DNA from: Oceanobacillus sp. CFH 90083
Lineage (GTDB): Bacteria > Bacillota > Bacilli > Bacillales > Amphibacillaceae
Assembly (NCBI RefSeq): GCF_009389585.1
Contig: NZ_VIYG01000007.1
Location: forward strand, 62,001-126,000
Direction of reading: 5' to 3'
Length of the DNA stretch: 64,000 nucleotides
The notes below the pieces were generated by a model. It was not told the DNA's origin, did not search any database, and saw nothing but the letters and a program-made list of their open reading frames with translations. This document shows, in pieces, positions 51,638 to 61,823 of this stretch. The position numbers and the translations under genes were made by a program. Positions within the stretch are counted from its first letter, which is position 1, and every line of letters starts with the position of its first letter.

Positions 51638-52243
51638 TCACAGCCAAACATCAACTTGTTTCATTTGTAATTCTACGTATTCATCAATGGTAAATTCTTT
51701 TTGGATGAGCCAGCGGCGGAAGCACCACATATGTCCGCTGACAACAATATTATTTGCCAAAAAATATATTTCCTTTGCGCTCAGCCTTTCTTTTAAGCAG
51801 ACTGTCAACAGCTCCTCCATCATTCCGACGACCTTCTGCTCCTGGTCCAGGACAAATTTGCGTTTTTCTTTATTTAATGATTTTGTTTCTTGATACAGCA
51901 TTAAAATTTCCGGCTGTATGGTGTCCATAAAATAAAGATATTGCCGAATGGCCTGACGCAGGCTTTCCTCTGTCGAATTTTCTACAGAAATGGTTGCTGT
52001 AAGCTGGTCGCGCACTTGATCATGCACGAATTCGCACACAAGAAAAAGCACATCTTCTTTGGTTCTGATATATTCGTATAACGTTCCAATACTGAACCCA
52101 GATTCTTTCGCAATTTCTCTTGTCGTTGTACGATGAAAGCCTTTCTCCTTAAAAAGCCGCATGGCTCCTTCAATAATTTGCTTCCTGCGCCGCATCACTA
52201 ACTCTTGATCTTTCACGGATGAACGGATCTGGTCTTCACTCAT
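51638..52243 (-). CDS. TetR-family regulator of acyl-CoA metabolism
   Basis: The 201-residue protein has an N-terminal helix-turn-helix (about 20-66: IIEGAMRLFKEKGFHRTTTR, then SGFSIGTLYEYIRTKEDVL) and an all-helical C-terminal ligand domain. It lies between an acyl-CoA dehydrogenase and icmF on the same strand, so it probably represses this operon and responds to acyl-CoA, as FadR does in B. subtilis. A near-perfect palindrome before the thiolase gene (56714-56733) is a possible operator. It is clearly different from B. subtilis FadR in sequence. Confidence 0.9.
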   Translation of the reverse strand: MSEDQIRSSVKDQELVMRRRKQIIEGAMRLFKEKGFHRTTTREIAKESGFSIGTLYEYIRTKEDVLFLVCEFVHDQVRDQLTATISVENSTEESLRQAIRQYLYFMDTIQPEILMLYQETKSLNKEKRKFVLDQEQKVVGMMEELLTVCLKERLSAKEIYFLANNIVVSGHMWCFRRWLIQKEFTIDEYVELQMKQVDVWL

Positions 52244-52292
52244 TTGTCAGCCTCCTTTTCCAAAAAAGATTGTGCGCATTTTAATACTCTCT

Positions 52293-53432
52293 TTATTTCG
52301 TTACCATTCTGCCGATAACCAGCCGCTGAATTTCATTGGTTCCCTCATAGATTTGTGTAATTTTGGCATCACGCATGTAGCGTTCCACTGGATAATCCTT
52401 TGTATATCCATAGCCGCCAAAAATTTGAACCGCTTCAACTGTAATGCGCATCGCTGCATCACCAGCGAATAATTTCGACATAGCAGACGCTTTTCCGTAT
52501 GGCTTTCCTGCTGATTCCAGCCATGCAGCCTGATAAGTTAACAGACGGGCTGCTTCAATATCTGTTGCCATATCTGCCAGTTTGAAGGAGATGCCCTGAT
52601 TTGCTGCAATCGGTTTGCCAAATTGTTCTCTTTCCTTTGCATACGCTGCAGCAGCATCCAGTGCGCCTTGCGCTATTCCTAATGCTTGTGCAGCAATGCC
52701 ATTTCTGCCGCCATCTAAAGTAGTCATGGCAATTTTAAAGCCTTCTCCTTCTTCACCCAGTACATTTTCTGCCGGGATTCGGCAATTCTCAAAAATTAAC
52801 TCAGTGGTTGGAGATGAACGAATGCCAAGCTTCTTTTCTTTTTTACCGAATGTGAAGCCTTCTGTTCCTTTTTCAACGATAAAAGCGGTAATACCTTTAT
52901 GTTTTTGGTCCGTATCTGTTTTCGCAAATACGATATAAATATCTGCCACACCGCCATTGGTAATCCACACCTTACTTCCATTCAATATATAATCGGAGCC
53001 AGCTTTTTTAGCGGTTGTTTTCATGGAAACAACATCACTTCCCGCCCCCGGCTCGGATAAGGCATAAGCTCCCAATGCTTCTCCGGTTGCAAGACGTCGT
53101 AAAAAGGTTTGTTTTTGCGCTTCATTTCCATATTTATAAATTGGCCAGCTCGCCAAAGATAGATGTGCTGAAAGTGTCACTCCCGTAGAAGCACAGACAC
53201 GCGATAATTCCTCAACCGCAATTACATAGCTTACATAATCAGAGCCGATTCCGCCATATTCCTCCGGCCAAGGGATACCCGTTAACCCCAGCTCTGCCAT
53301 CTGATCAAAAATTGCTCTGTCAAACCGCTCTTCTTCATCTCTTTCTGCCGCTGTCGGTTCTACCTCATTTTCGGCAAAATCTCTGACCATTTTCCGCAGC
53401 ATTTCCTGTTCTTCCGTTAATTTAAAATCCAT
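52293..53432 (-). CDS. acdA: Acyl-CoA dehydrogenase (AcdA-type)
   Basis: The 379-residue FAD enzyme makes the first oxidation of acyl-CoA. FAD and substrate motifs are [19 protein letters not shown] (about 122-140) and [17 protein letters not shown]. The catalytic Glu is in [17 protein letters not shown] near the C-terminus. It lies two bases downstream of another acyl-CoA dehydrogenase with about half its residues in common, probably an old duplication. Chain-length preference, straight or branched, cannot be read from the sequence. Confidence 0.93.
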   Translation of the reverse strand: MDFKLTEEQEMLRKMVRDFAENEVEPTAAERDEEERFDRAIFDQMAELGLTGIPWPEEYGGIGSDYVSYVIAVEELSRVCASTGVTLSAHLSLASWPIYKYGNEAQKQTFLRRLATGEALGAYALSEPGAGSDVVSMKTTAKKAGSDYILNGSKVWITNGGVADIYIVFAKTDTDQKHKGITAFIVEKGTEGFTFGKKEKKLGIRSSPTTELIFENCRIPAENVLGEEGEGFKIAMTTLDGGRNGIAAQALGIAQGALDAAAAYAKEREQFGKPIAANQGISFKLADMATDIEAARLLTYQAAWLESAGKPYGKASAMSKLFAGDAAMRITVEAVQIFGGYGYTKDYPVERYMRDAKITQIYEGTNEIQRLVIGRMVTK

Positions 53433-53434
53433 TC

Positions 53435-54574
53435 TTATCTCTCCTTCAAAAGCTCTTTGGATATCACAATATGCTGGATTTCATTCGTTCCTTCATAGAT
53501 TTCTGTTACTTTCGCATCACGAAACAGCCTTTCTACAGGATATTCCTTTGTATAGCCATAACCACCATAAATCTGGACAGCCTCAATCGCATTTTGCATC
53601 GCTGTTTTCGTCGCTGTCAGCTTAGCCATCGATGTTTCCTTTATACAGGATTGCTTCATTTCGATCCGTTTGGCAGCCTGATAGGTTAATAGCTTTGCAG
53701 CCTCCACATTCGTTGCCATTTCAGCCAGCTTAAAAGAAATTCCCTGATTCGCCGCAATCGGCTTGCCAAATTGCTCCCTTTCCTTCGCATAGGCAACGGA
53801 ATAATCTAACGCCGCCTCTGCAATACCAAGCCCCTGAGCTGCAATACCAATTCTTCCGATATTTAAGTTAGCCATCGCAATTTTAAAGCCCTGCCCTTCC
53901 TGACCAAGCAGATTCTCCTTAGGAATACGGCATTGCTCAAAGGTTAATTCCACTGTGCTCGAACCCTTTAATCCCATTTTCTTTTCATTCTTTCCAATCA
54001 CCAGACCGGGACTGTCTTTTTCGACAATAAAAGCACTTATTCCGTCTTTGTCCTCGCTTGTTCTGGCAAATGTAATAAAGGTATCAGCATACTCCCCGTT
54101 CGTAATAAATACCTTTGATCCATTCAGTACATACATATCATCCACCAGTTTGGCAGTTGTTTTTAACCCGCTCGCATCCGACCCTGAATTTGCTTCCGTT
54201 AAAGCAAAGGCGCCTAAATATTCTCCAGAAGCAAGCTTGGGGATAAATTTCTTTTTCTGCTCCTCTGTTCCAAAATATAGAATCGGATTTGTGCCGACCG
54301 AAGTGTGGACAGATAAAATAACGCCGATGGTTGCACTGACCTTTGACAGTTCGTGAATAACCCGGATATAGGAGCTGAAATCCATCCCGGCTCCCCCGTA
54401 TTCTTCCGGTATCGGGATACCCATTAAGCCAAGCTCACCCATTTTCTTGATAATTTCTTTCGGAAAACGATCTTCTTCCTCCATTCGCCCGACTTCTGCT
54501 GCAATCTCATCACGGGCAAAATCTTGAACCATTTTGACTAACATTTTTTGTTCTTCCGTTTGTGTAACAATCAA
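53435..54574 (-). CDS. Acyl-CoA dehydrogenase (MmgC-like)
   Basis: The start is taken as the TTG at 54574, eight bases after AAAGGGG. This gives 379 residues, the same as its neighbour; an ATG at 54592 is possible but has no ribosome site. Motifs are [36 protein letters not shown] and the catalytic Glu in [17 protein letters not shown]. The block [19 protein letters not shown] resembles B. subtilis MmgC. It follows the hydroxyacyl-CoA dehydrogenase gene by 30 bases in the operon. Confidence 0.92.
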   Translation of the reverse strand: MIVTQTEEQKMLVKMVQDFARDEIAAEVGRMEEEDRFPKEIIKKMGELGLMGIPIPEEYGGAGMDFSSYIRVIHELSKVSATIGVILSVHTSVGTNPILYFGTEEQKKKFIPKLASGEYLGAFALTEANSGSDASGLKTTAKLVDDMYVLNGSKVFITNGEYADTFITFARTSEDKDGISAFIVEKDSPGLVIGKNEKKMGLKGSSTVELTFEQCRIPKENLLGQEGQGFKIAMANLNIGRIGIAAQGLGIAEAALDYSVAYAKEREQFGKPIAANQGISFKLAEMATNVEAAKLLTYQAAKRIEMKQSCIKETSMAKLTATKTAMQNAIEAVQIYGGYGYTKEYPVERLFRDAKVTEIYEGTNEIQHIVISKELLKER

Positions 54575-54604
54575 CGTACTAACCCCTTTCAATACGCCTT
54601 CTTT

Positions 54605-55462
54605 TTATTCACTATATGTGTAAAAGCCTCTGCCAGTCTTCTTGCCCAGTCTTCCTGCCTGCACATATTGCCTCAGAAGCGGGCATGGGCGGTACTTACT
54701 GTCTCCAAAACCTTCATGAAGAATTTCCATAATCGATAAGCAGGTATCCAGCCCAATAAAATCGGCAAGCTGCAACGGGCCCATCGGATGATTCATCCCC
54801 AGCTTCATCACCTGATCCACATCTTCTATACTGGCAATCCCTTCAAAGACGGTATAAACTGCTTCGTTAATCATTGGCATCAAAATACGATTGGAAACAA
54901 AGCCCGGAAAATCTTTCACTTCAACATCTTGCTTTCCTAAAGCCTCTGTCAGTTCTTTTACTGTTTGATACGTCGCTTCACTTGTTTCCAGCCCCCGAAT
55001 AATCTCCACCAGCTTCATGACAGGAACAGGATTCATAAAATGCATGCCGATAAATTGCCCGGCCCTGCCAGTAACAGCTGCAATTTCCGTAATCGGCAGT
55101 GAGGATGTATTGGTTGCAAAAACGGTATGCTCCGGTGCGAGTTCATCCAGCCTTTGGAATACTTCCTTTTTTACCTCCAGCCTTTCCACTACTGCTTCAA
55201 TAATAAAATCGGCTGTAATTGGATCGGCTTCCAAATCAACAACAAGCTGAAGACGGTTTAGCGACTCTTTTTTTGTATCCGCTTCCATTTTACCTTTAGC
55301 AACATCCCTTTCGAATATCTTTTCAATATACTGCTTTCCTCGTTTCAACGCCTCTATATCTGCATCGTACATTTTCACCTGATAGCCGGAACGGGCAAAA
55401 ACGAGCGCAATTCCTGCACCCATTTGTCCTGCCCCGATAACCATTACTTCTTTTACAGTCAT
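54605..55462 (-). CDS. 3-hydroxybutyryl-CoA dehydrogenase (MmgB-like)
   Basis: The ATG at 55462 lies after CAGGAGGAG and gives 285 residues. The NAD fold begins VMVIGAGQMGAGIALVFA. Catalytic residues include the Ser/His pair in NTSSLPITEIA and MHFMNPVPVMKLVEIIRG, and the C-terminal domain has FVSNRILMPMINEAV and MNHPMGPLQLADFIGLD. It oxidises 3-hydroxyacyl-CoA in beta-oxidation of short chains, between the dehydrogenases and thiolase of this operon. Confidence 0.95.
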   Translation of the reverse strand: MTVKEVMVIGAGQMGAGIALVFARSGYQVKMYDADIEALKRGKQYIEKIFERDVAKGKMEADTKKESLNRLQLVVDLEADPITADFIIEAVVERLEVKKEVFQRLDELAPEHTVFATNTSSLPITEIAAVTGRAGQFIGMHFMNPVPVMKLVEIIRGLETSEATYQTVKELTEALGKQDVEVKDFPGFVSNRILMPMINEAVYTVFEGIASIEDVDQVMKLGMNHPMGPLQLADFIGLDTCLSIMEILHEGFGDSKYRPCPLLRQYVQAGRLGKKTGRGFYTYSE

Positions 55463-55503
55463 GATCACACGCTCCTCCTGAGAAGTTGTTTTCACACATA
55501 CGT

Positions 55504-56691
55504 TTAGTTTGCCGGTACTTCAATTAAAATAGCGTCTCCTTGACCTCCACCGCTGCAAATTGCTGCAATACCCTTTCCGCCGCCGCGGCGTTTTAATTCA
55601 TGGATTAATGTCAGAATAATACGGTTACCGCTCGCACCAATTGGATGGCCAAGCGCAACTGCTCCGCCATTAACATTTATTTTTTCCTCATCAATGTCTG
55701 CAATTTGTCCGCTTGCCAGTGCCACAACAGCAAAGGCTTCATTGATTTCATAAAGGTCGATTTCTTCCTTCGATACACCTGTTTTTTCCAGCAGACGATT
55801 AATCACCAAGCCTGGTGTTTGCGGGAAATCTTTTGCTTCCACTGCTACCTCCGCATGACCTAAAATCGTTGCCAGTGGTGTTTTATTTAGTTCCTTCGCT
55901 TTTTCATCTGACATCACGACAACAGCACTCGCTCCATCATTGACGCCGGGAGCATTTCCTGCTGTAATGGTGCCATCCTTATCAAACGCAGGTCGTAATG
56001 CAGCCAGTTTTTCAACAGATGTTCCTTTTCTTGGCGCTTCATCCTGGCTAACCACTATTGGATCTCCTTTACGAACTTGAACTTCTACTGGTACGATCTC
56101 ATCTGCAAACCTTCCTGATTCGATTGCATCAACCGCCAATTTCTGACTTCTTGCTGCCCATTCATCTTGACGCTCACGAGTTATTTTAAAGGAATACGCT
56201 GTGTTATTACCGTAGTTCCCCATGTGATTGCCTGTAAATGTACAGGTGAGGCCATCATGAATCATTAAATCCTGAACTGATTTATCGCCCATACGATTTC
56301 CCCATCTCGCATCAGGAAGGATATAAGGCGCATTGCTCATGCTTTCCATACCGCCGGCAACAATAATATCCTCTTCCCCTAGCCGGATTAATTGATCTGC
56401 CAGCGTAACACTGCGCATTCCAGAGGCACAGACCTTGTTAATGGTTTCTGTTTTTACCTCCCAGGGAATACCAGCTTCTACTGCTGCCTGCCTTGATGGG
56501 ATTTGTCCTTGACCGCCTTGCAGAACAGTTCCCATAATTACTTCATCTACATCTGTACCGGCAAGGTTTGCCCGCTCTAATGCGGCTTTAATCGCTTTTG
56601 CTCCCAAATTTACTGCTGTCAAAGGAGTTAATGACCCTCCAAATTTCCCGAATGGGGTCCGTGCCCCTGAAACAATAACAGACTTCCTCAT
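55504..56691 (-). CDS. Acetyl-CoA acetyltransferase (thiolase, MmgA-like)
   Basis: The 395-residue thiolase splits 3-ketoacyl-CoA or condenses two acetyl-CoA. The acylated Cys is in [16 protein letters not shown] (about residue 88), and the active-site [16 protein letters not shown] and CSGGGQGDA follow near the C-terminus. It lies 42 bases upstream of the hydroxyacyl-CoA dehydrogenase gene. A 20-base palindrome upstream suggests a regulated internal promoter. Confidence 0.95.
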   Translation of the reverse strand: MRKSVIVSGARTPFGKFGGSLTPLTAVNLGAKAIKAALERANLAGTDVDEVIMGTVLQGGQGQIPSRQAAVEAGIPWEVKTETINKVCASGMRSVTLADQLIRLGEEDIIVAGGMESMSNAPYILPDARWGNRMGDKSVQDLMIHDGLTCTFTGNHMGNYGNNTAYSFKITRERQDEWAARSQKLAVDAIESGRFADEIVPVEVQVRKGDPIVVSQDEAPRKGTSVEKLAALRPAFDKDGTITAGNAPGVNDGASAVVVMSDEKAKELNKTPLATILGHAEVAVEAKDFPQTPGLVINRLLEKTGVSKEEIDLYEINEAFAVVALASGQIADIDEEKINVNGGAVALGHPIGASGNRIILTLIHELKRRGGGKGIAAICSGGGQGDAILIEVPAN

Positions 56692-56713
56692 TATAATAGC
56701 CTCCCTTTATAAT

Positions 56714-56733
56714 TTGAACGAACGCTCGTTCAA
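56714..56733. promoter_or_regulatory. Palindromic operator before the thiolase gene
   Basis: TTGAACGAACGCTCGTTCAA is symmetric except for the two centre-flanking positions. It lies 22 bases before the thiolase start. Such GAACGnnCGTTC sites are typical of TetR operators, so the TetR gene in this operon is the likely reader. Confidence 0.7.
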
Positions 56734-56777
56734 TGAACAGTAGAAAATATAGAGAGGGAGTTTACCTCTCTATACGC

Positions 56778-58886
56778 TTATGCTGTTTTTTCCTCATTTT
56801 GTTCTAGAACAGATAATGCCAAGATTTCAGCAACATCCATTGTACTAATATCTTCTTCTACTTCTTTTGCTTTTGTTCCGTCACTCAGCATCGTTAAGCA
56901 ATATGGGCATGCACTGGAGATCATTGATGGCTGCACCTGTAATGCCTGTTCTGTACGCGCAACATTAATCCGGTTTCCGGTAGTTTCTTCTGTCCACATT
57001 AAGCCGCCGCCTGCACCACAGCACATTCCATTCTCGCGGCTGCGATCCATTTCCACCAGCTCCAGACCCGGGATAGCCTTCAAAATTTCCCTCGGTGGAT
57101 CATACACACCGTTATACCTTCCCAGATAACAGGAATCATGATAGGTTAACCTTTCATTAATCGCCTTCTGCGGCTTCAGCTTCCCTGACATAACAAGATC
57201 ATAGAGCAGCTGCGTATGGTGATATACCTCTGCCTCGAACCCAAAGTCAGGATATTCATTCTTAAATATATTGTACGCGTGCGGATCAATCGTGACAATT
57301 TTTGTGACGTCATTCTTGGTAAATTGCTTGATATTTTTCTCGGCGATTTCCTGGAATAAAAATTCATTTCCAATCCGTCTTGCCGTATCACCGGAGTTCG
57401 CTTCGGTATTTCCTAAAATTGCAAAACTGATGCCAGCCTGATTCATTAACTTCGCAAAACTGAGCGCAATTTTTTGGCTGCGGCTGTCAAAGGAGCCCAT
57501 CGAGCTGACCCAGAATAAATACTCAAAGGATTTATCCTCCTTCTTCAGCTCTTTCACTGTCGGGATATAAACAGATTCATCCTCATCACGCCATTTGATC
57601 CGGTCCTTCTTTGATAATCCCCACGGATTCCCCTGACGTTCAATATTCATGACAGCACGCTGAATTTCAGAATCCATCTTTCCCTCTGTCATGACCAGAT
57701 AACGACGCATATCAATAATGGTACCGACATGCTCATTATTTACCGGGCAGGCATCCTCACAATTCCGGCAGGTTGTACATCCAGATAATTCTTCCTCTGT
57801 AATCACATCACCAATCAAGCTCATACTTTGAATAGAAGCAGCTGCTTCCTTATTTGCAGAAGCTTGATTGCCGGCAGTTCCAGAAAATGCATAAGAAGGA
57901 ACCCACGCAGACCTGCCGGTAACCGCTGCCCCTTTTTCAGTCAGATGGTCCCGGACCTTCACCATAATATCCATTGGCGAAAGCATTTTTCCGGTTCCGG
58001 CTGCCGGACATACATCCGTACAGCGACCGCATTCTACACAGGCATAGAAATCAACCATCTGATGCTGTTTAAAATCCTCTACCTTGCCGACACCAAAAGC
58101 GATTTCTTCTTCACTTTCTTCGTCCATATCTTCTAATTCAAAATCTATCTTTTCTAATTTACCAGGCACTTTTTTCGTTAAGAAAACATTGATTGGTGCA
58201 GCAATTAAATGTGCGTGTTTGGACTGTGGCACATACACTAAGAAAGTAAGCAATGTTAAGGTATGTACCCACCACGCAATGTAGAATAATACCATTGCTG
58301 CACTTGCTGAAATGCCGCCAAATAATCCGGCAAAAACACTGGCAACCGGCTCTGTCCATGTTAATTCATGTCCATGCCAGACAAGAGCCATTCCATTTCC
58401 AAACAGCACTGAAATCATTAACGTTCCGATAAAAATAAGAACAAGACCAGCTTTCAGACCTCTTTTCAAACGGACAAGCTTCTCCATATAACGGCGATAA
58501 AATGCCCATACAACAGCTACTAAAATCATTAATGTAACGAGCTCCTGAAAAAAAACAAATCCAGGGTAGAATATACCAAATGGCAAGTGATTCCCCGGCG
58601 AGAGCCCTTTGATAAACATATCAATTGCTCCAAATTGCACCAGAATAAAGCCATAAAACATCATGACGTGAATAGTACCGGACTTTTTATCCTTTAACAG
58701 CTTTGATTGCCCAAATACATTCTTTATAATGCGCTGGATTCGCAGCTTTATCTCGCCGTCAAACTCTGATTTTTTCCCCAGTTTGATATAGGCCACCCTT
58801 GTTGCGATGACTTTGGCAAATAGAAACAGTGCGTAGCCGGTCACAGCTAAAAATAAGATCCAATTAATAATCAGAAATGTATCCAA
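56778..58886 (-). CDS. fadF: FadF-type membrane iron-sulfur oxidoreductase
   Basis: The start is taken as the TTG at 58886, seven bases after GAGGGGGA, giving about 702 residues. The N-terminal part (about 1-230) has six or so membrane helices of the NarI/HdrE type. Two 4Fe-4S clusters follow: CVECGRCTDVCPAAGTGK (about 285-302) and CTTCRNCEDACPVNNEH. The C-terminal part carries CCG domains, with HDSCYLGRYNGVYDPPREIL and MCCGAGGGLMW. It resembles B. subtilis FadF (YwjF) and probably passes electrons from acyl-CoA dehydrogenases by way of ETF into the quinone pool. It leads the fatty-acid operon. Confidence 0.9.
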   Translation of the reverse strand: MDTFLIINWILFLAVTGYALFLFAKVIATRVAYIKLGKKSEFDGEIKLRIQRIIKNVFGQSKLLKDKKSGTIHVMMFYGFILVQFGAIDMFIKGLSPGNHLPFGIFYPGFVFFQELVTLMILVAVVWAFYRRYMEKLVRLKRGLKAGLVLIFIGTLMISVLFGNGMALVWHGHELTWTEPVASVFAGLFGGISASAAMVLFYIAWWVHTLTLLTFLVYVPQSKHAHLIAAPINVFLTKKVPGKLEKIDFELEDMDEESEEEIAFGVGKVEDFKQHQMVDFYACVECGRCTDVCPAAGTGKMLSPMDIMVKVRDHLTEKGAAVTGRSAWVPSYAFSGTAGNQASANKEAAASIQSMSLIGDVITEEELSGCTTCRNCEDACPVNNEHVGTIIDMRRYLVMTEGKMDSEIQRAVMNIERQGNPWGLSKKDRIKWRDEDESVYIPTVKELKKEDKSFEYLFWVSSMGSFDSRSQKIALSFAKLMNQAGISFAILGNTEANSGDTARRIGNEFLFQEIAEKNIKQFTKNDVTKIVTIDPHAYNIFKNEYPDFGFEAEVYHHTQLLYDLVMSGKLKPQKAINERLTYHDSCYLGRYNGVYDPPREILKAIPGLELVEMDRSRENGMCCGAGGGLMWTEETTGNRINVARTEQALQVQPSMISSACPYCLTMLSDGTKAKEVEEDISTMDVAEILALSVLEQNEEKTA

Positions 58887-58966
58887 AACGACTTCCCCCT
58901 CTTTAATTATTATAATATATGTTGTTAGCGTTTTCATATTTATTTTAAAAATAACTATGCTTCTAC

Positions 58967-58994
58967 TTTAAAACATGAATGAGCATTCAGTCAA
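58967..58994 (-). promoter_or_regulatory. FadR-type box in a candidate fadF promoter
   Basis: TTGACT (58989-58994) and TTTAAA (58967-58972), 16 bases apart, could be a promoter. Between and over them lies TGAATGAGCATTCAGTCA (58976-58993, plus strand), which matches the B. subtilis FadR box TGAATGA-N4-TCATTCA with one mismatch. A protein bound there would block polymerase. Confidence 0.65.
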
Positions 58995-59266
58995 CCAATT
59001 TGGGAGAAATAATAATTTTCAGGGGTGTATCAACATTGCTTTTACTTGTTCAAATGTTCATACTCAATAAAAAATCGTACTCTATATTTGCAATCAACCT
59101 GATAGTGCGTATCCCAAAAGTGTAAGAGCAGCTTTAAATCTTTCATTCAATTTAGCTACAAAAAACATGTATTATACCATTTTACTTTATAAAGCAGCAC
59201 ATCATTGTATTCTAACAAAAATGAAACAATTAGAATAAACCATTGCAGATCGAAAGTATTATATAT
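58995..59266. other. Rest of the gap between argS and fadF
   Basis: The 440-base gap (58887-59326) has the fadF control region at one end and the argS terminator at the other. The middle shows no gene or repeat that I can recognise. Confidence 0.5.
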
Positions 59267-59310
59267 TAAAAAATCCCGCAAAGCGATCAAACCGTCTCTC
59301 TGCAGGATTT
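59267..59310 (-). terminator. argS terminator
   Basis: AAATCCTGCA and TGCGGGATTT pair with one G-U on the minus strand around a loop of about 20 bases, followed by a T run. It is about 17 bases past the argS stop. Confidence 0.85.
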
Positions 59311-59326
59311 TATATCATTTCCTATC

Positions 59327-60997
59327 TTACATTCTTTCTGGCGCAGCCACACCTAAAATACCTAAGCCATTCGCCAATGTTTGACGCACTGCTTTCATTA
59401 AAGCAATACGTGCGCCGGTACGCTGCAGATCATCTCCATCCAATACCTTTTCTGCATTGTAGAAGCTGTGCAGGGTCGATGCAAGGTCAAATACATACTG
59501 GGTTACTTTATGCGGCATTTGTTTATCTGCCGCTTCCGCAATCACTTGAGGCAGCTCGCCTACTTTTTTAAGGAGATCCAGCTCTTTTTCAGCTTTTAAT
59601 AAAGATGCATCAAAAGCTTCATCTGTTGCAAACCCTTTATTCTTCGCCTGTTCGAGCATCGTGCAAATACGCGCGTGTGCATACTGTACATAGTAAACCG
59701 GGTTATCATTGGATTGTGATTTGGCAAGGTCCATATCAAAGTCTAACTGCGAATCATTGGAACGTGCTACGAAATAATACCGCACCGCATCAATCCCTAC
59801 CTCATCCATCAGCTCTCTTAACGAGACAGCTTTACCGGTACGCTTACTCATTTTCACCTTTTCGCCGCCTTCAAACAGATTGACCATTTGAATTATTTTC
59901 ACGGAGAATTTATCAACTGGATAGCCTAAAGCCTGAAGAGCCGCACGCATTCTTGGAATATATCCATGGTGATCTGCGCCCCATACATTAATAATCTGGT
60001 CAAAGCCGCGGTCTAATTTATTTTTATGGTAAGCAATATCTGGTGTCAGATACGTATACGCTCCGTCCTGTTTGATAAGTACACGGTCCTTATCATCTCC
60101 AAATGCGGTTGTCTTAAACCATAAAGCTCCGTCTTTTTCATACGTATAGCCGCCGTCCTCCAGCACCTTTAAAGCATCATCAATCTGATTGTCTTTAAAC
60201 AGAGAACGCTCGGAGAACCAGCTGTCAAATTCGACTCGAAAATCCTTTAAGTCATGTTCAATATTACGTAAAGAAGCCTTTAAGCCGTATTCTTTAAAAT
60301 AATCAAGACGTTCTTCATGTGATTTTTCTCCCCAGGTATCTCCTTCCTCTTTCACAAGTGTCTTCGCAATATCAATGATTGCCTGCCCATGATAACCGTC
60401 TTCCGGCATGCTTACAGACTGCCCTAATTCTTGTAAATAACGTGCCTCAACGGATAAGCCGAGATTGTTAATCTGGTTGCCTGCATCATTAATATAGTAT
60501 TCTCTCTCCACTTCATAGCCGGCAGCTGCAAAGAGATTACATAATACATCGCCAAATGCAGCATTTCGTGCGTGACCTAAGTGAAGATCGCCAGTTGGAT
60601 TGACAGAAACAAATTCGACTTGAACCTTTTCCCCGTTACCGTCTTGTGAAGTTCCATAAGCATCACCTGCCTCAAGTACCGTTTCTATGACTTCCCCTAA
60701 GAAATCCTGCCTCATATAAAAGTTAATAAACCCGGGTCCAGCGATATCTACTTTTTCAACAGATGCTTTCTGCTTATCTAATTTTGCTGCAATAGCCTCT
60801 GCAATTTGACGCGGGGCTTTTTTGGCAATCCGGGCCAGCTGCATGGCAATATTTGTCGCAAAATCGCCATGTGCTTTATCTTTCGGTTTTTCCAAAATAA
60901 TATCGGGAATGGTATCCTCTGTTGCAAGTTCAGCAGCAATGACCGCTGTATGAATTTGCTCCTTTAACGTTTCTTCTGTTTGTGCTAATACATTCAT
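59327..60997 (-). CDS. argS: Arginyl-tRNA synthetase
   Basis: The 556-residue class I enzyme charges tRNA-Arg. HIGH-like [17 protein letters not shown] (about 135-151) and [17 protein letters not shown] (about 350-366) are both present, and the C-terminal DALR anticodon-binding domain ends [13 protein letters not shown]. The N-terminal additional domain spans about 1-100. AAGGAGGAAG precedes the ATG. An odd structured leader lies upstream. No T-box was found. Confidence 0.97.
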   Translation of the reverse strand: MNVLAQTEETLKEQIHTAVIAAELATEDTIPDIILEKPKDKAHGDFATNIAMQLARIAKKAPRQIAEAIAAKLDKQKASVEKVDIAGPGFINFYMRQDFLGEVIETVLEAGDAYGTSQDGNGEKVQVEFVSVNPTGDLHLGHARNAAFGDVLCNLFAAAGYEVEREYYINDAGNQINNLGLSVEARYLQELGQSVSMPEDGYHGQAIIDIAKTLVKEEGDTWGEKSHEERLDYFKEYGLKASLRNIEHDLKDFRVEFDSWFSERSLFKDNQIDDALKVLEDGGYTYEKDGALWFKTTAFGDDKDRVLIKQDGAYTYLTPDIAYHKNKLDRGFDQIINVWGADHHGYIPRMRAALQALGYPVDKFSVKIIQMVNLFEGGEKVKMSKRTGKAVSLRELMDEVGIDAVRYYFVARSNDSQLDFDMDLAKSQSNDNPVYYVQYAHARICTMLEQAKNKGFATDEAFDASLLKAEKELDLLKKVGELPQVIAEAADKQMPHKVTQYVFDLASTLHSFYNAEKVLDGDDLQRTGARIALMKAVRQTLANGLGILGVAAPERM

Positions 60998-61013
60998 TTC
61001 TTACTTCCTCCTT

Positions 61014-61043
61014 GTTTCAATCCCCATAGGTAGTTTAAGGAAC
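61014..61043 (-). other. Single CRISPR-repeat-like 30-mer in the argS leader
   Basis: On the minus strand this 30-base stretch starts GTTCC and ends CCTATGGGGATTGAAAC, the general form of type I-B CRISPR repeats (30 bases, ending ATTGAAAC). Only one copy is present and no spacer follows; the argS ribosome site begins immediately after. It may be a solo remnant or coincidence. Confidence 0.3.
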
Positions 61044-61180
61044 ACGACAATATAGGTGGATTGCTCTCATGCCAGAAGGGGATACCACTAACGTTCCGCC
61101 CCTCCTGCCTTGGCTTTACTTTTGGCAATTCCTCCCCCACTTACTTGCTTTGCACTCCTTGAAGGTGGGAGAATCCTTGC
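61044..61180. other. G-rich structured spacer between ywiB and argS
   Basis: On the minus strand this spacer has TCTCCCACCTTCAAGGAGTG, GTGGGGGAGG, GGAGGGGCGGAACG and GTATCCCCTTC. It is far richer in G than neighbouring DNA and has many short pairings. It is not a T-box. It could be the worn end of an insertion sequence of the IS605 type or an unnamed leader RNA. Confidence 0.35.
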
Positions 61181-61612
61181 TTATTTTGTTGAAAATTGAA
61201 GCTTCAGCTGATGCTTGCGTTCCATTTGTTCATTCAGCTTCATTGTATAATTGATCTCAAGCACACGCGGCATTATATCCTCTGTAAAGGTAATAGATTC
61301 AGAATATGTTTCCATATGAATATTACCATGCATATGCTGATAAATGTTTTCTGTTTTTTGCCCTGATTGAAATTGCTGATTCATTTGGATGGCACCTGTC
61401 CGCTTAATGGAAACACGCTCTGGACGAATCATAATGATATTTTGAATCTTTCCGGCTTCTTCCATCACTTCCTCGTATTTGAGTACATCGATGCTGCCTT
61501 TCTTCATCCATTCTCCCGTAAAGGATTGTTCCTGCGTCTCCTGCTCGCCTGAATCTAAATCATCAATCACTGTTTTCAATGTAATATGGACCTGCTCGGA
61601 ATTTTGTTGCAT
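61181..61612 (-). CDS. ywiB: DUF1934 beta-barrel protein YwiB
   Basis: The 143-residue protein begins at the ATG at 61612, five bases after AAAGGAG (a GTG two codons earlier overlaps that site). The short strands, among them VHITLKTVID, MIRPERVSIKRTGAIQMNQQ and HMETYSESI, fit the calycin-like DUF1934 fold. It lies upstream of argS as in B. subtilis. No enzymatic role is known. Confidence 0.88.
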   Translation of the reverse strand: MQQNSEQVHITLKTVIDDLDSGEQETQEQSFTGEWMKKGSIDVLKYEEVMEEAGKIQNIIMIRPERVSIKRTGAIQMNQQFQSGQKTENIYQHMHGNIHMETYSESITFTEDIMPRVLEINYTMKLNEQMERKHQLKLQFSTK

Positions 61613-61823
61613 AGGCACTCCTTTAATCTTGTTTACAAATTTATATTTACAGTGTATTTATTATATCTATAAAACCCCATGATAAGCAATACTCTTAACA
61701 GCAGAAAACTTTATACGTTTATAAACACTGTTCTTTTTCCATAATAAATATAAAGGATATACAAACCACTCCAGTAGCACCACTCTTAGAATCGACATAT
61801 TTATTTTTTGGAGACGATAAAGA

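Noticed and set aside
61014-61043. A CRISPR array
   Set aside because: Only one repeat-like unit, no second copy within the window, no spacers and no cas genes.
60998-61180. T-box riboswitch before argS
   Set aside because: The conserved AGGGTGGNACCGCG antiterminator block and a following terminator are both missing.
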